The notes under the pieces were generated by a model. It saw only the letters and a program-made list of their open reading frames with translations. It searched no databases and had not been told where the DNA came from. 62,000 nucleotides of DNA, from positions 19,418,484 through 19,480,483 of the forward strand of contig NC_092564.1 in assembly GCF_037975245.1 (NCBI RefSeq), given 5' to 3'. Within the stretch, counting starts at the first letter, position 1; every line of letters starts with the position of its first letter. Position numbers and translations under genes: made by a program. The DNA is from Apostichopus japonicus (lineage: Eukaryota; Echinodermata; Holothuroidea; Aspidochirotida; Stichopodidae). This document shows, one piece after another, positions 11,059 through 24,717 of the stretch.

Positions 11059-13403
11059 CTAAGGCCTGTTATATATACATGAATTCCTTCATGATATGTT
11101 TAATCAGTTTAGAAATAAAATAATTGCTTCTTTGTTTAGCACATTCACACCAACTCACCTACACTAACACATATACACATATACACACAAGCAATAAACG
11201 ACGACAGCGAGGATAGTGAAAGAGGAAATGAATGTCACATGATTATCCTGATGAATTTACATTAGGATGTAATCCTATGTGAAAGGCAAACAAAGAGAGA
11301 AAGTTCCCTCAACCTGGATAAACAATACGCATGCGTGGCACACTATATATGTCACAATTCAGAACAACAACGAAACCGTGGAACTCACGAGCAGAAACAA
11401 TTGCCATCTGTACTTTACAACATTGAGATGCCCATGATGAGGAACTCTTCCCAAAAACAAAACAACATTATTACGTAAATTACTGGGTAAAATTATACTT
11501 AATTAAGCAATAATGATATTTAATTCAGTAAGTTGTTCCCTTGTCTAAGTTTGTATGTAAGTTTATACTGTTTATATGTTTATGTTTGTTTGTTGTTAAC
11601 TCTGTTTACCTGATATGAATTATTTACAAAGTTATTGTAAGAACACAGTGTAATGTAGTTACCTCGATAAAGCTGTAAGAAAACAGAACTTTACACAACG
11701 ATAACAAATTCGCGCCTGAGTGGCATTTTCCTTGAATCACGTGAAAACAGCGCTCTGTGTTGTATCGTAGCACAGAGGCAGCTGTGCAGGGTATAGGACT
11801 AAATCTTGAAGAACCGGCGAACCCTAAGAGTAGCCTGCATTACAGGAAGAAGTCTCACTGGAGCCGATGTAGTCAGTGAGAAGGCCCTTTGCATAAGTCT
11901 CCCCCTCCTCCCCCCCCCCCGCCAGTCAGGGGAGATATCCTGGCGGTACCCTTCCGTCAGTGCAGCGCCTTGGGGAAGCAGGCTTCCTTGAGGCGCCTTG
12001 AAGCCGCAACGTAGACGGCTTTGGGTAAAATGCAATCCTTTTTTGAATACAATTGCTTATTCAAGTGACGATTCCTCACCGATTCTAATAGTTCGTATAC
12101 GTTTCTGATTAATCACGTATTCTCACAATTTCGCATCTAATTCAAACTAATATTAATGTTATCTTTTTTGGTAGGTTGTGTACTGATATAATAACCCACA
12201 GATTTACTGGTGACCTCATATTGACGTCAATGGTGGCATTTATGACTCAGCAAACTATTATTCTATTATTATACCCGTTACAAGGGACTTGTAGGTGGAT
12301 TTGCTTTGTCCATATCGTACGGTACATTGACTTTATGGTGTATAGAAGTTTGCCCAACCGATACACTAGTATACAGACTGCAGTATATTTCATTGTCTAA
12401 GCATGTGTGAAAGAAAACACAGCTTTTTTTAAACTATGAAACCATGAAAACCGCATAACAGTACAAATTTGTACCGCCATTACAGACTGGCAACTGAATT
12501 TTCATGAACTTTGAGAACATGCAGTTCTCTCGATGCTATAGAGTTTTGAAATGAATATGTTTACAACTCGGACCAAGGACAAAGACTCAACGTGTGTTAA
12601 AAAAGTTTAAAGCATTGTATGTAGACACTTTTTTATGTCTGCCTATGCGTACAATTTCGGCAATTTTCTCTTTTTTATCCACGTTCAAAGACTCAGAGTG
12701 AGATATAACTTCGATACAAGTATGGCTGCATGTTTACCTTACTTATGCGTATTTCATACAGAGAAATATTATGAGTGTAGACGGTAGTATTAGCCAACTC
12801 TATAGTCAAGTGTCCACGGTGTTAATCGATCATCACTACGTTCGAATTGGGGAGGGGAGGAAGAATTATCTTCCATTTCACGTCTAAAATGTTACTTGTT
12901 GTCAGAGGACCCCCTCGACTTCATCGCACCCCCCCCCCTTCCCTTCATGAAACCTGAATCCTTCCCCGACAAGAATGCTATAGGAGAAGTCGGGGAATTG
13001 GTCGTGGCGAAAGTTGTAATCCAGTTGTACCTTTCGATGGTATCCTGCTATTTTCATTAGTGTAGAACTGAGTCGGCACGAAAGACCTCCGGGAAAATTT
13101 GAACTTAATCATTTCTGAGCTTTATGTCAAAGTCAAATAGATCCTGGAGTTCCGTTTTCAGATTATATATAGGGAAGTTAATGAAAGTTAATTTTATTTG
13201 TGAGTTTGAAGCCATGGACCATAAAGTTAGCACACAATTATATCTACGGTTATTACTTACGGTCACATCTAACGCCCCAGTGATTTGACTTTCCATTATC
13301 AAAAAAAAAAAAGACTCATTGTCTCATGGATTACCCTTTTATCAAATCAAGATGCATTTTATTTTGACCAAACCAATTCACCTAAATCCATTGCAATTAA
13401 AGG

Positions 13404-13642
13404 AATGCTGTATGGGCCCAAATATGCTAGATATTCAAATATGGTCACGTTTGGTCAATTTTTTTTTTTCGTTTTGACAACCTTCGAGGAAATTTTCCTC
13501 ACTGGGACATGCAGTCATCTTATATGTTCCTTAACAATGTCTGAGAACAATTTGTAGTGTAAAGACCTCCAGGAAATTACTGTGTGAAAACTTCTAGCAA
13601 TTATAGCGTGCTATAATTTGGGGCCTATACTGACTACCTTTA
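13404..13642 (+). repeat. Unnamed dispersed repeat, copy 1
   Basis: Matches 46487-46730 in the same orientation over about 240 bp (shared CCAAATATGCTAGATATTC, GTCTGAGAACAATTT and TTATAGCGTGCTATAATTTG). No coding frame or terminal repeats recognised; probably a nonautonomous element fragment. Confidence 0.75.
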
Positions 13643-15025
13643 ACCATCGACACATTTATGGTAACCTATATACGGTAACCGTTCAGATATACCAGATCAT
13701 TGTCACTGCACGGTTTACAGCCGCAATCCAGGGAGTTGTTATGGAATAACAACTTCCTGCTCAATCTATAAGGGGACTGTATGTGGTTGAGTGTTGATGA
13801 AGTTGTATGGTTTCCGTGCCCATGTATAGGCTCTATGTTGGGTGACTTTCAAAAAGCACCATGCAAATAGTCCAGGTCAGTCATGACGACGACTAATAAT
13901 AATTGACGAAAAAGATTAGAATTGCCAACAAAATATAAAAGCTATACATTTTTTATAAGATTATAATCAATTTCAGTGAATCATGAAACTAATGCAAAAA
14001 CTTACGTAAATTGTATCTTACCTTTTCAATTGTTTTTTCTTTTCTTTTCTTTTCTTTTCTTCTTATTTTCTTACTTGTGGATTGATACAAAAGTCTGAGC
14101 AACGAATTAGTCAAGTTGTAAATGAATTTGTGTTAGAGTGTACCGCCAGGCAACGCTTATACAAACAGTGTTGACATATTGTGTAAAGGCTTTGAAAACT
14201 TGATACCATATATTAATACCGCTACACGCACAACTGCACTGTGTGAATACCTGACACATACGGTACGGTAGCGAACTGTGATCACAAACAACTATAGTTA
14301 TGTTGGTACCGCTGATAAGTCAACAGACAAGATCGTACTGTATACAATCTAGCGTAATAACACACAAACCTCACCGATAAAAAAGTCGATGTAGGTTTTA
14401 AGAATGAATTTCACAGGTCAAAGGTTAATTTTCAACAATGCGGAAGACAAAGGTACTAACGATAGACGGGCAGAGTGTACCTTTCGTACAGATACTCCTG
14501 CCACGATAAAATATATATGTTAATTAATGTGTAGTGTCCACTGACAACTTGTAGTCTATACACATATCTGCGTGTCGCTGTACAGCTTCAACCACGTGGT
14601 TTGTATGTAGGTTTTGTATGTCGATGGAGGGTCATTGATATTTATCGATAATAACTTAATAACGTCATACAGCAGTCGGCGTATCGATAGAAGGATTACG
14701 TAACAGATTATTCTAATTATAGAAATCACCGCTTAGAAACTTTTAAGTGGAAAAGACAATATTCTCGAGGATATCAACCTTGATACAAGTGTAAATAGTT
14801 TACATAAAATGAAAGGACAATTTTTAATTTGAAGCGCTGTGTTTAGTTGGGGAATATTATTATTAGGGTACTGGACAAACCATTGCAGTTAACTCACTTT
14901 TAAAAACTTTGTATTTCCCCTTTCTCCAAAAAAAAACAAATCTCGGAAGTTAATATATAAATGGTATAGGCCTAAGTTAACAATGTTCACATTGTATCAT
15001 ATGATACAATGAATAACGTATAGGC

Positions 15026-15026
<1 letters not shown>

Positions 15027-15088
<62 letters not shown>

Positions 15089-15089
15089 G

Positions 15090-15121
<32 letters not shown>

Positions 15122-15165
15122 CATATATATATATATGTATATATATGTATATATATATGTATATA

Positions 15166-15233
<68 letters not shown>
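15027..15233. repeat. Compound (TA)n/(TG)n microsatellite
   Basis: About 185 bp of TA with regular TG interruptions, ending in (TG)n at 15214-15233. The 60-112 aa ORFs of Tyr/Ile/His over it are artefacts. Confidence 0.9.
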
Positions 15234-15234
<1 letters not shown>

Positions 15235-15613
15235 ACTTGTCGATTTGAAATCAACTTCCTTCTTGTAAGCAAAAACTGTATGGTGTTGCCAAACGAGTAG
15301 ATACAAAGGAAACAAAATAGTACCCTATGTTATATAAAAAATTGGCCTTCTTGTTCCTTCTGTTTTGTATAGTTTTATGGTTCATTGGGCTCCGCATTGA
15401 TACGTCTTTCCGTACAGTTCTATTAGTATGACGGTGCATCTACATGACCGTATGTAGGCCTGTATAGATATATTACAAATTAAGTACTAAGCTGTTGATT
15501 GCCTTTACTTAATAATACGGATGTTGGTCGACCATACGGGTTTATTTCTGATCGATATTTATGAATGAGCGTGAGAGATCATCCTCTCCCTCTCTCTTGT
15601 TTAATCTAGAGCT

Positions 15614-15986
15614 ATGTCGAGCCAAGTGTCGGAAAATATCATCAAGTTGTTCGTGTTCTTCTTCCTGGTATATGTTGCTGAAAGTCAGACTAGTGAGCCA
15701 GGTGAGTATAAACTTGTATAAAGTATTGTTGACTGTAGCAGGAAATCAAACGGACACAGTTGTTGCTCTTATGTGGTAAATTATAAGTAAACAGATGAAT
15801 GAGATGATACGGTAGGACCTGTATAGCCTAAGCTATAACTATGTAAACTTTGAATCCGAACGCAACCCCGATCTCATATACCAGCCCCAACCCTTCAAAG
15901 GATTACAAAGTGTCGAAAAGAGAGAATTTTGATAACCTTGAATGTTTCACTTCCATTTTTAATGTGTTCATCTCTATATTTGGAAT

Positions 15987-16024
<38 letters not shown>

Positions 16025-19000
16025 AATATATATATACCTCTGGACATACAATTGTATGGACAATCAGCGTCCATGGCCTAGTTGGTTAGGGTGTCCGCGT
16101 ACAAAGAGGGAGGCCCGAGTTCGAATCCCGGTGGAGACTGGAAGTTTTTTCACTGTTCTGGATTTTCCTTCTCATTACGTTTTCATTTATATATATTCAT
16201 TTGCCTTTGTCGTTTACCTCCATTCCATTAACATAAAGTGTGTTCAAAGTATCTCTTTCGAGATCCGGCTTTAGGAATCACAAATGATTTTCGAGTTGGT
16301 TAGCATCATGTTTGATCTCTGGAGTAAGGCAAAATATGTCACCAAAACAGAACTAGTATTGTTCGATACAGGTGTCAAACGCCTACAGTGAAATTACGAC
16401 CTACCTTACCGGTTTCGAACCTCTGGACATACAATCAGCGTCCATGGCCTAGTTGGTAAGGGTGTCCGCGTACAAAGCGGGAGGCCCGGGTTCGAATCCC
16501 GGTTGAGGCTGGAAGTTTTTTCACTGTTCTGGATTTTCCTTCTCATTACGTTTTCATTTATATATATATATATATGTGTGTGTGGAGGAATATATTCATA
16601 TATGTGGTTCCCACGTTCGCAGATACTTTATGTGACATAAACACGTGTCCAAACGATGAGAGATGTCTACGACGAGATGGTCCCGGTAATCTTACTTTCG
16701 TTTGCGAGTGCGTGCAGACAAGAGCAAGAGATGGAACCATGGGGCACAACTGTTTTAAGAACAACGGTAAGTTTCAGATTTCAAGACTGTAATTGCCTGC
16801 ACTGGTGGGCTGAGGAGATGAAATAGAAGGGAAAGGGGAGACATATCAGGGTGTAGAATATTTTCTTTTTTTACATAAATGATGCCGTAACCTATAATGT
16901 AATGTTTATAGCTTACGAAGATTCTCCATATCAGTCACCCGGTAAATGAGGAGTTATGTTAATTTGTACTTTTGAACTCGGGGGCCACCATTCACCCCCC
17001 CCCCCCCCCCACATCACAAAGACACACGATGCATTCTTGTCTAGCTGTGGTGACTGCGTTTAACTTTAAAGCTATTATTAGTTTCTAATCGCCCATGTCA
17101 TGCACGGGGAGCATGAAAGTGAAAATCTTCAATACATAAATACTGTTGGTGCTATGGTTGTTGTTTTTTGTTTCATAATCCGCGATAGTTTCCAGTGATT
17201 CGATTGGTCCAATTGTTATACGCGTCAGCTTCATTGTCATCGCAATCGCCATATCTAATGCCATCGTCATCACCATTGTCGTCGTCATCATCATCATCAT
17301 CATCATCATACTCATCATCATCAATTATGTTATTTTGTAATATTCTTTTGTCAGACCCGGTGCATTCCACATTCCTTGGTTGCTATGGCAAAGCATGTGA
17401 AAAGGGAAGTTTTTCGTCCCCAAACTATCCACAGGACTATGAAACCCGAGATAAGACATTCATGGCGCTATATATTCCCCACGCGAAGAGCATATTCTTT
17501 GACTTCTCGTCGCCATTTTGTGTCGAAGAGGGCAAAGACGAACTGTATGTTGGGTCAGGACTCGAAATTTATTTCGGAGATATTGACGATCTGGACAACC
17601 TACCAGAGAACTGGTACCATTTTGACGGATCGGGAGTACCGAGCAATTTCACTTTACAGGGTACAGATACAACCTTTGTATACTTTTCGTCGGACAAGTC
17701 CACGGTTTGCGAAGGGTTTAACATCACGTGGGAAGCCCAAGGTAAGACACGGTGTCTATTGCCTAATACGCTCAGTAACTTCGGGTCGACGTTTGGTAGG
17801 GTGGAATAAAGAAAGTTGAAAAACGTAATGATATCTGGGTGATACTGTATACGCCGCGGTGTATACTTGGAGTAATTTTAAGACGAAGTCCAACAAACAT
17901 TGCGATTATGGAATATGTATATATATATATTTGTTTTCATGGTATTGTCTTGGTACTATGGCATACCTCCTAAGGGTTACCAGGGAAGTTATTTGCACTC
18001 TAAGTTTCGAGGCTATTTGTCAGTGTGCGGGACTCAAAATGTCCATTTTTACAATCAACAAAGTAGACAATTTAGTTTGTACTCCAACTACCGCATTTGC
18101 TTTATATATTGGTGATAGGGTACACATATGCAGTATATCTGCATATGGCTGTAGAATTAAAGACACCGTGGCAATGTACACGCAACAAACTCGACCTGCC
18201 CGTGTACAGTTCCATCCATGATATAGAAGAACTTTGAGTTACCACATTGATTTTGATCTATCTGTAAGTAATAATTAATTACAATGTTATATGTATATTA
18301 ATCATACTGCATTGTCATTTTTAAAATATATCGAATCTAGACACTATAGTCCTTTTTCTCCTTTATCTGCTACCCTGTTAATTATATTTTGAATTTATGC
18401 CACAAATTTGAAAATGACGTAAATACTGTATGGGATACATACAGTTTCGTCGAGAGACATGTCGGGCCTATTATGTCTTAATTGTTTCATTCAGTATATA
18501 TTATGGAAATAAGAATCCAGTATTATTTTTCCTCGTATTTTCCGAGGCAGGTAAAGTTGACCCGCGCCCGCGTTGTAGCCTCTCCCACTCCCACTCCCAA
18601 CCCACCCCATCCCCCCTCCACTCCTCGTCCCTCGTCAGGCTTGTGTTCAATGCTTTTGCAAAAGAGAGATTACTAACATGATATAGTGTTATTGTCAATA
18701 TTGTTTCCGATAAACCAACGGTCATATTTTGTCAACAACCCCCCACCCCGCCCTTCATGTCGCTTAAAGCCATAGCAGACTATAAGTGAATTTACATTTC
18801 TTTAAATAGTTTTTATGATTACGGAAATGAATACGTGATTGTTTGTGTCAAATGTCATGTTCAAGTATAGTAATACGTTGGTCTATTGTTGTCGACTCTT
18901 TTGTTTTACTTTCCTTGTTGCAGTCGATTACACTCCCCCAGTTGTCTCCTCCTGCCCCTCAGACCAGGAAACAACCGTCAACGCGGAACCGACGGAGTTG

Positions 19001-21265
19001 GACTGGGACGAACCGACTGCGTATACCACTGACGGCGATGACATTTATATGACATCGAATTTCCCTGAGGGTAAAATGTTTCCAGAAGGATTAACTACAG
19101 TGACATACAGATTTGCTGATATTTTTGAAAATGTTGGCATTTGTGAATTTATTGTCAACGTAACAATAGGTGAGATACGCTCCATAATCCATTTATCATT
19201 TCATGTTCTATTTAATGAGAGTTAATTGATTTTGGAATGAAATCTGAAAGAATTGTTATTAAGATATATTGAAAAAAAATATACATAGTTTGATATCTAT
19301 TGGCAGTTATGATGTTATTTTGGAATAAAATATGTCGTTGCAATACACGCAGCAAATTGGAAGTCGATTCCCCGTTTTCCCATGCCACTTAGGGCCTATA
19401 TTCACATAGGTATATTCTTTGTCAGTTCCACACGGCTAAATTGCAGTGAAGAAATCGGTACGGTCAATCTTGGGTAAAAACTGGAAAGGGGTTGGGTAAA
19501 AGATACATACGCTCACAGTACGTATAGAAAAGGCCTATATACGTACGTCACATAACCATCATATTTTACTTGCGGCAAACCTTTGAAGTGTGTATATAAA
19601 ATCTGCGTTTGGTGGAGCGCTTTTGGTGGACTAAAATGTCAGGTTGATGTTTTTGGGGAGCCCTCAACCTTAGTTTGCCAATACAGTATAGCAATATATC
19701 ACAGAATGAATCTTTTAATGCAGTACTGATATGGTGTAACTACATTTTTCGAAGTATAAATAAGAGCTTTTGAACTTGAAGCCTATACATAATTAAGATT
19801 TTCCACACGATTCTGTGTGGCAAATATCTGTAATGTCAAATAGCATAAGTATATGCACTTAGAGCACGAGAGATTATTTGTGGATCATTTAGGCATGCCT
19901 ACTTTTTGTTCTGGTCTGGCTGGTACCGACCCGCCCTTCAGTGTCACACTTCCATATTTTCATTTCTCGCAGCAAATTCACTTATACTTCTTCGTAGAAT
20001 GTTAATTAAGCCCCGTTCATGATGGATCTAAAAAGTTAATAAATGATTTTCTCTCCCTCAACTTGTAGATAACGAGGCACCAATATTCCACAACTGTCCT
20101 AATAATATGTTTCACTTCGTGACCTATCCTAACACATCATTGCATGTGTACTGGGTTGAGCCTAACGTTACGGACAACATGGTCTCGGTCAACGATATCA
20201 TACTAGTTAAAACACAATCACCGGGCGACCTATTTGAAAATGGTACCCACTCAGTGCAATACACTGCCAGTGACCCTTACGGTAACCAGGAGCATTGTAA
20301 TTTCATCATCGAAATCCTCATTCAAGGTAAACCATTCGATATACAAAATCTGAACCTTATGGAGCCTATTTTCAGTATTTCTTATAGTGATGTATCCGAT
20401 GGTAAATGAGAGTCAGGCTGCATAGATCCCGGGGGACTGTACTTCTATCCATAACCCACACTCAACAGGCACCTCCCTCTTCTTCGCATGCTTATAGCTT
20501 GGTAATGAATAGGAAGAACTTTCCCACTTTGTCAGGTGCAAAATCACAGTCAGTTTTAAAACTGCTTAACGACCACCAGAGGAGTACAACTTATTGGTGA
20601 ACGATGTCTGATTTACACATGTTCGTTTGGGAAGGGGATGGAGGTGGGATCATTAAAAAGGATTTATAGCACACAGGGTGATTAATGGAAGAGCTTTGCT
20701 TGGGTAGAGTAGAAATTGAGTACTGGGTAGGCCTATATAGCCTATACGCCATTTAAATTTGTCTGAATGCAAAATGACATCATTCTTGACAACGCAGTGG
20801 AAACAATTGATTTTATATGAAAACATACCCGTGGCAAGTGACTGTTTGTTACCATGTCGCTCTGAGTCTATTTGTTTATGTTTTGTTGGTTTGTTCTCAG
20901 GTGACGACCAGGAGCGTGGATCAATAGCACCGCTCCTTCCTCTCATAATCTGTGGCGTTATTTTTACCATCATAAGTTGTGTGTGTTGTCTTGGAAGATC
21001 TGTCAAGAGAGCCGGATCGACAAGGGATACTACGTCGAAAAGTAATAACAAGGATCATTCAACTGGCAACTCGACAGGTCAGAATGGAGGTAGAACACCA
21101 CTCAGTAGTAGGCTCAGTTCCGCGAGAACATCATCCATTGATAATGGCGGTTTTGTATTCAACGAGTCATCTGAAGGAAATTCCACCTCTAGTGGATCAA
21201 GTGGATACATCTCCGGAGGTAAAAGCATTGAAGCAATCTATGAAGAAGAAGGAACTCATTTGTGA
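15614..21265 (+). CDS. Single-pass membrane protein, SP-EGF-CUB-HYR-HYR-TM (495 aa)
   Basis: Six exons, all joined in phase 1: 15614-15701, 16623-16766, 17355-17741, 18924-19169, 20069-20326 and 20901-21265. Order: signal peptide (1-25); EGF-like module with six cysteines (about 33-73, C-DINTC-PNDERC...CEC...C); CUB domain (about 87-205, GSFSSPNYPQDYE, four Cys); two HYR domains (about 208-288 and 289-374, with DYTPPVVSSCPSD and DNEAPIFHNCP starts and DxxxNxxxC ends); transmembrane helix (about 383-404) followed by CCLGR; Ser/Gly-rich cytoplasmic tail with a Tyr-acidic end (IYEEEGTHL). Every ectodomain is one symmetric phase-1 exon, the mark of exon shuffling. HYR and CUB modules mediate adhesion and protein-protein contact, so this is probably a cell-surface adhesion or recognition receptor. 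The ligand is unknown and I recognise no named orthologue. Confidence 0.9.
15970..16580 (+). mobile_element. Two family A SINE units in intron 1 of the EGF-CUB-HYR gene
   Basis: tRNA-like parts at 16067-16138 and 16438-16509 with intervening and flanking family A sequence, and TA-rich tails. The second copy has a perfectly paired T-arm (CCGGGTTCGAATCCCGG). It shows the longer unit: the block from about 16190 to 16437 matches the reverse complement of about 23416-23630. The tail ends only about 45 bp before the acceptor of exon 2. Confidence 0.8.
17279..17331. repeat. (TCA)n microsatellite before the CUB exon
   Basis: Imperfect TCA/TCG trinucleotide run just upstream of the CUB exon acceptor at 17355. 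It adds pyrimidines but is not coding; the Ser/Asp-rich frames are artefacts. Confidence 0.8.
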
Positions 21266-21645
21266 ACTCAAAAACAGTATTTAGAAGTTCAGCGAGTCGA
21301 ACTGAGACGACGGAGGGAATTGTAGACGTAATAATCAAATTTGAGTCAGAAAGTGAAGTACTCAAAAGAAAACGACATGGTATTGGATTAACTTTGTTTT
21401 GTTTTTTCTTTTATTTTTTTAAGCAGAGGGTGTCATATGGAATGACCAACACCAGTGAATGTATAGGGACCCATTGATATTCAACAAATATATAAAAGTA
21501 TCCACATTCTTGCTAGGAAATCTTCTGCTTTGTGAAGGATATATTTGAAGGCACTTCCTTACAGTTAAGCCGCTCTATATAATAATAGGTTGAGAGATAA
21601 CACTTACCGTATATAATGGAACGAGAAATTTGAATATTTTTTTTC

Positions 21646-21651
21646 AATAAA
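21646..21651 (+). terminator. Polyadenylation signal AATAAA
   Basis: Canonical hexamer about 380 bp after the stop of the EGF-CUB-HYR gene, preceded by a T-run. Best candidate for its 3' end. Confidence 0.55.
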
Positions 21652-21821
21652 GAACGTCGTATATGGTACGACGGTCTAATTTGTCACTTTTGATGATGAA
21701 GAATGGTACTGGGACAACACAACAGGTATATATATATATGTGTATTTATGTAAATATTTGTTTTCTTTGCATATCGTACGAAAGATTGTGTGTATATATA
21801 CACACATATATATTTGTTAAT

Positions 21822-21874
21822 GAAAGGGAGGTAAACGACAAAGGCAAATGAATATATATGATTGAAAACGTTTT

Positions 21875-21963
<89 letters not shown>

Positions 21964-22024
21964 TATAGATATATATATATATATATATATATAGATATAT
22001 ATATATAGATATATATATATATAT
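21822..22024. repeat. Family A SINE fragment and long (TA)n
   Basis: GGAGGTAAACGACAAAGGC at 21826-21849 is the reverse complement of family A sequence at about 16200-16225. It is followed by 150 bp of TA with TAGATA variants (21876-22024). This separates the convergent 3' ends of two genes. Confidence 0.75.
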
Positions 22025-22170
22025 AACAATGTCAGCATATTATCTATTTTATTGCTTCTTTAACAGGTAGATTAAAAAAAATAGAAACAATGTTATTTTA
22101 TAGTATATTATCATTTGTAGCATGAAATGATAGAAATATAAGTAAAAAAGAACGTTATAAAGCTGTTCAT

Positions 22171-23263
22171 TTATTTAGTGTCACTAATGATGGGTGATTG
22201 GATCAACCAAAGACCCATCTTATCATAGCGATCAAATTTGTCCTGCAATGTCTCCACCCAGTTATTATGGATGACAACGGGCCGTATTCTATGCTTCATC
22301 CGCCATGTTCTCTCAAAGAAATTCTTTCCATTCGGAAACAGTTCTGTATCTAATATCTTCTTTTTTAAATGGACGGCGCTTTCCAATTCCACGTTCAATA
22401 CTTTCTGGTCTGGTTTTAAGTCTCTATATTTCGCCACTTGTTCCATCCACTGGTTTACAAACATCTTACTGATATCTGTGGCTTTAAAATAGATGAAACC
22501 AACTGAGTAAGTCAATTCCGGATATGGATTATCTTCCTGTAGTATGACGTCATATTCTCCTGCTAAATACGGCAAGGGATTATCGAGCCAAATAGTGTCG
22601 ACGTCACTAAATAGAACGTTGATATTTTTGTCCAGCAACTTTTTAATGTAGGTTGGTCTCTTGTTTGTTAGTTTGATATTGTCTTTTGATAAATGTTGCG
22701 ATTTCTCTAATGGTGACTGCAACTGTTTCGTCAGTACTGTCGACACTTCCGGGTATTGCTTCATGGCGTCATATGCTACAGTGTCTTCGGCTATGACGAC
22801 CACTGTAGGTAGGTTCGGCAATCTTCGGAGGTACTCGATCCAATTCCGAGCGAAAGGGACGAAAGCTGCATTTGTAAATGTCAGTATTACAGTAGTACCT
22901 GCAAACTTATCGAGGGCGGCAAAGTCTATAGTATTAGAACGGTGATCAACGTGACCTTTGACCTTAGAAGGGGGTCTCGGACGAGGTGCAAGGTAAGAGA
23001 GATCTTCAATTGCTGAAACTTGAAGGATAAAAAGAGACTAGTGATTATTTTAGCACTTGATGTGTCGGCCTAAAAATTGTCAAACAAAACTACTGATTGA
23101 CCCCAATATTACATCTGTCCACGTTACATTCTAAATATGCGGATATGAACCAACCTGTACGATTTTAATTTTACCACCTCACCAGAACACAAAAGTGGGA
23201 CTCGAACCATAAAGCATAAATTAAGCACGAAATCATAAGAACGATCGACATCAGGTGGCCATA

Positions 23264-23300
<37 letters not shown>

Positions 23301-23971
23301 AATGAACATATAATGGAAAATCAAGAACAGTGAAAAAACTTCCAGCCTCCACCGGGATTCGAACCTGGGCCTTCCGCTCTGTACGCGAACATCCTAACAA
23401 CTAGGCCATTAACGCTGATTGTATGTCCTGAGGTTCGAAACCGGTAAGGAAGGTCGTAATTCCACTGTAGCCGTTTGTCACCTGTATCGAACAATACTAG
23501 TTCTGTTTTGTATGACACATTTTGCCTTACTCTTGAGATCAAACATGATGCTAACCAACTCGAAATCATTTGTGATTCCTAAAGCCGGATCTCGAAAGAG
23601 ATACTTTGAACAGACTTTATGTTAATGCAATGCAACCGGTAAGGTCGTAATTCCACCACAGCCGGCGCCCTACCTCACCTCTTTAAATGTCCTTATCTTT
23701 GAGTAGCTCGACCCAATTTGAAAGGTAAAACATAATCGCTTTAAAAAGATTATGGTTGGGAAAAGTTTGTCAACTAACATCGGTTAGCAAAAGTAAAATC
23801 AGACAAAGAACGCCACAAAGTTTATTGACGGTCCGCACAGTGGGAAATAGGGGGCGACATACCGTACATTTTTCTACGCACTCAACAAAAAAAATACTTA
23901 CATTTGGCTGTGATGAATATCAACACCGTGATCGACACATACAGAGCAAATGCTTTCTTTATGGCTGACAT
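22171..23971 (-). CDS. PF03407-type nucleotide-sugar glycosyltransferase, type II membrane protein (303 aa)
   Basis: Two exons, 23971-23902 and 23012-22171 (TAA), phase 1, with good donor (AAAT|GTAAGT) and acceptor (TTTCAG). Exon 1 encodes a short cytosolic tail and a membrane anchor (residues 9-22, LYVSITVLIFITA), as in Golgi type II enzymes. The catalytic part runs from about residue 55. FSDVDTIWLDNP (DVD at 160-162) is the divalent-metal/nucleotide-sugar DxD motif in the setting typical of Nucleotid_trans (PF03407), the family of plant rhamnogalacturonan-II xylosyltransferases and many unnamed marine invertebrate paralogues. GFIYFKAT, and HNNWV near the C-terminus, also fit. Donor sugar and acceptor cannot be read from sequence; a glycan- or sulfated-polysaccharide-modifying role is possible. 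The intron contains a family A SINE. Confidence 0.9.
23266..23660 (-). mobile_element. Family A SINE in the glycosyltransferase intron
   Basis: tRNA-like part at 23415-23345 on the minus strand, with the same tail (AAGTTTTTTCACTGTTCTTG) and upstream block as the copies at 16 kb. TA and CA microsatellite sequence marks its tail (23266-23300). Confidence 0.8.
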
Positions 23972-24717
23972 TTTCTAGAGAAAGTGAAAGAAAAGTAAAG
24001 AAAAAACAATAAACAACTTCTGACACTCCAGACTTCTTGACCATCATATAAAGTCTGTGTATCAGAATTTTTCTTTGCCAAATAAGCAATTTAACACCCT
24101 TAAAAATCACAACTCATTAGTATATTATGTTGCATTACCTTTAACAACCATAATAACTTTCGCGTAACCAGTCCTATATATTGTACACACATGAATCATG
24201 ATAGACATATGTCACTAATATACTAATCAAGTTGAGACGAAAAAAATTATCACAGCATTTTAGAAATTCAACTTAATAGGAACGTATAAACACAATGAAA
24301 TCTCAAAATAGTCATGACATGTTTGTGCCTATTGCTTAGTTGCGCAATGTAGCAGATCAATGATTACATGACTTGAATTTTGAAGGGAAAAAAAATTGTC
24401 GTTGTTTTAGTTAGCTGGCATGCAGGTAAACATACCGACAGCTGACATTTCAGAAATCGGTGTCTGGCATCTTCAGAAATTTTAAAAACGAACATTTCTT
24501 GGAACTGATGGGATGTTATCATTCAATTGATAAGAGCAAGTACCATAGCATGATGGCCTGTTAAACCGGCCAACATCATACCTGTCAACTCTCCCGATTT
24601 AACCGGGAGACTCCCGGTTTTTACCCGAATCTCCCGGCCTCCCGGTTTCATATTCTAATCTCCCGGTTTTTTCATGCTCTACACTTGCGACATTTCTGAA
24701 AATAGCCAACAATTAGT

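Larger units (their letters stand above)
11060..15610. other. Intergenic region between divergent MREG and the EGF-CUB-HYR gene
   Basis: No supported exon was found, although the missing first exon and promoter of MREG should lie here, as should the promoter of the gene starting at 15614. Contents: a TTTTC pentanucleotide run (14037-14061), a dispersed repeat (13404-13642) and a large TA microsatellite (15027-15233). Confidence 0.5.

Noticed and set aside
14977-15315. 60-112 aa Tyr/Ile ORFs over TA tracts (also 7604-7870, 9255-9486, 30227-30442, 38271-38507, 57073-57258)
   Set aside because: TA dinucleotides lack stops in these frames; no splice sites or protein-like composition.
16438-16509. 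Genuine tRNA gene
   Set aside because: Good B box and T-arm, but the sequence is embedded in a dispersed repeat with a shared tail and microsatellite, and the acceptor stem is mispaired.
17859-18221. 120-aa ORF between the CUB and HYR exons
   Set aside because: Intronic, with no matching splice sites in that frame; competing frames are equally open.
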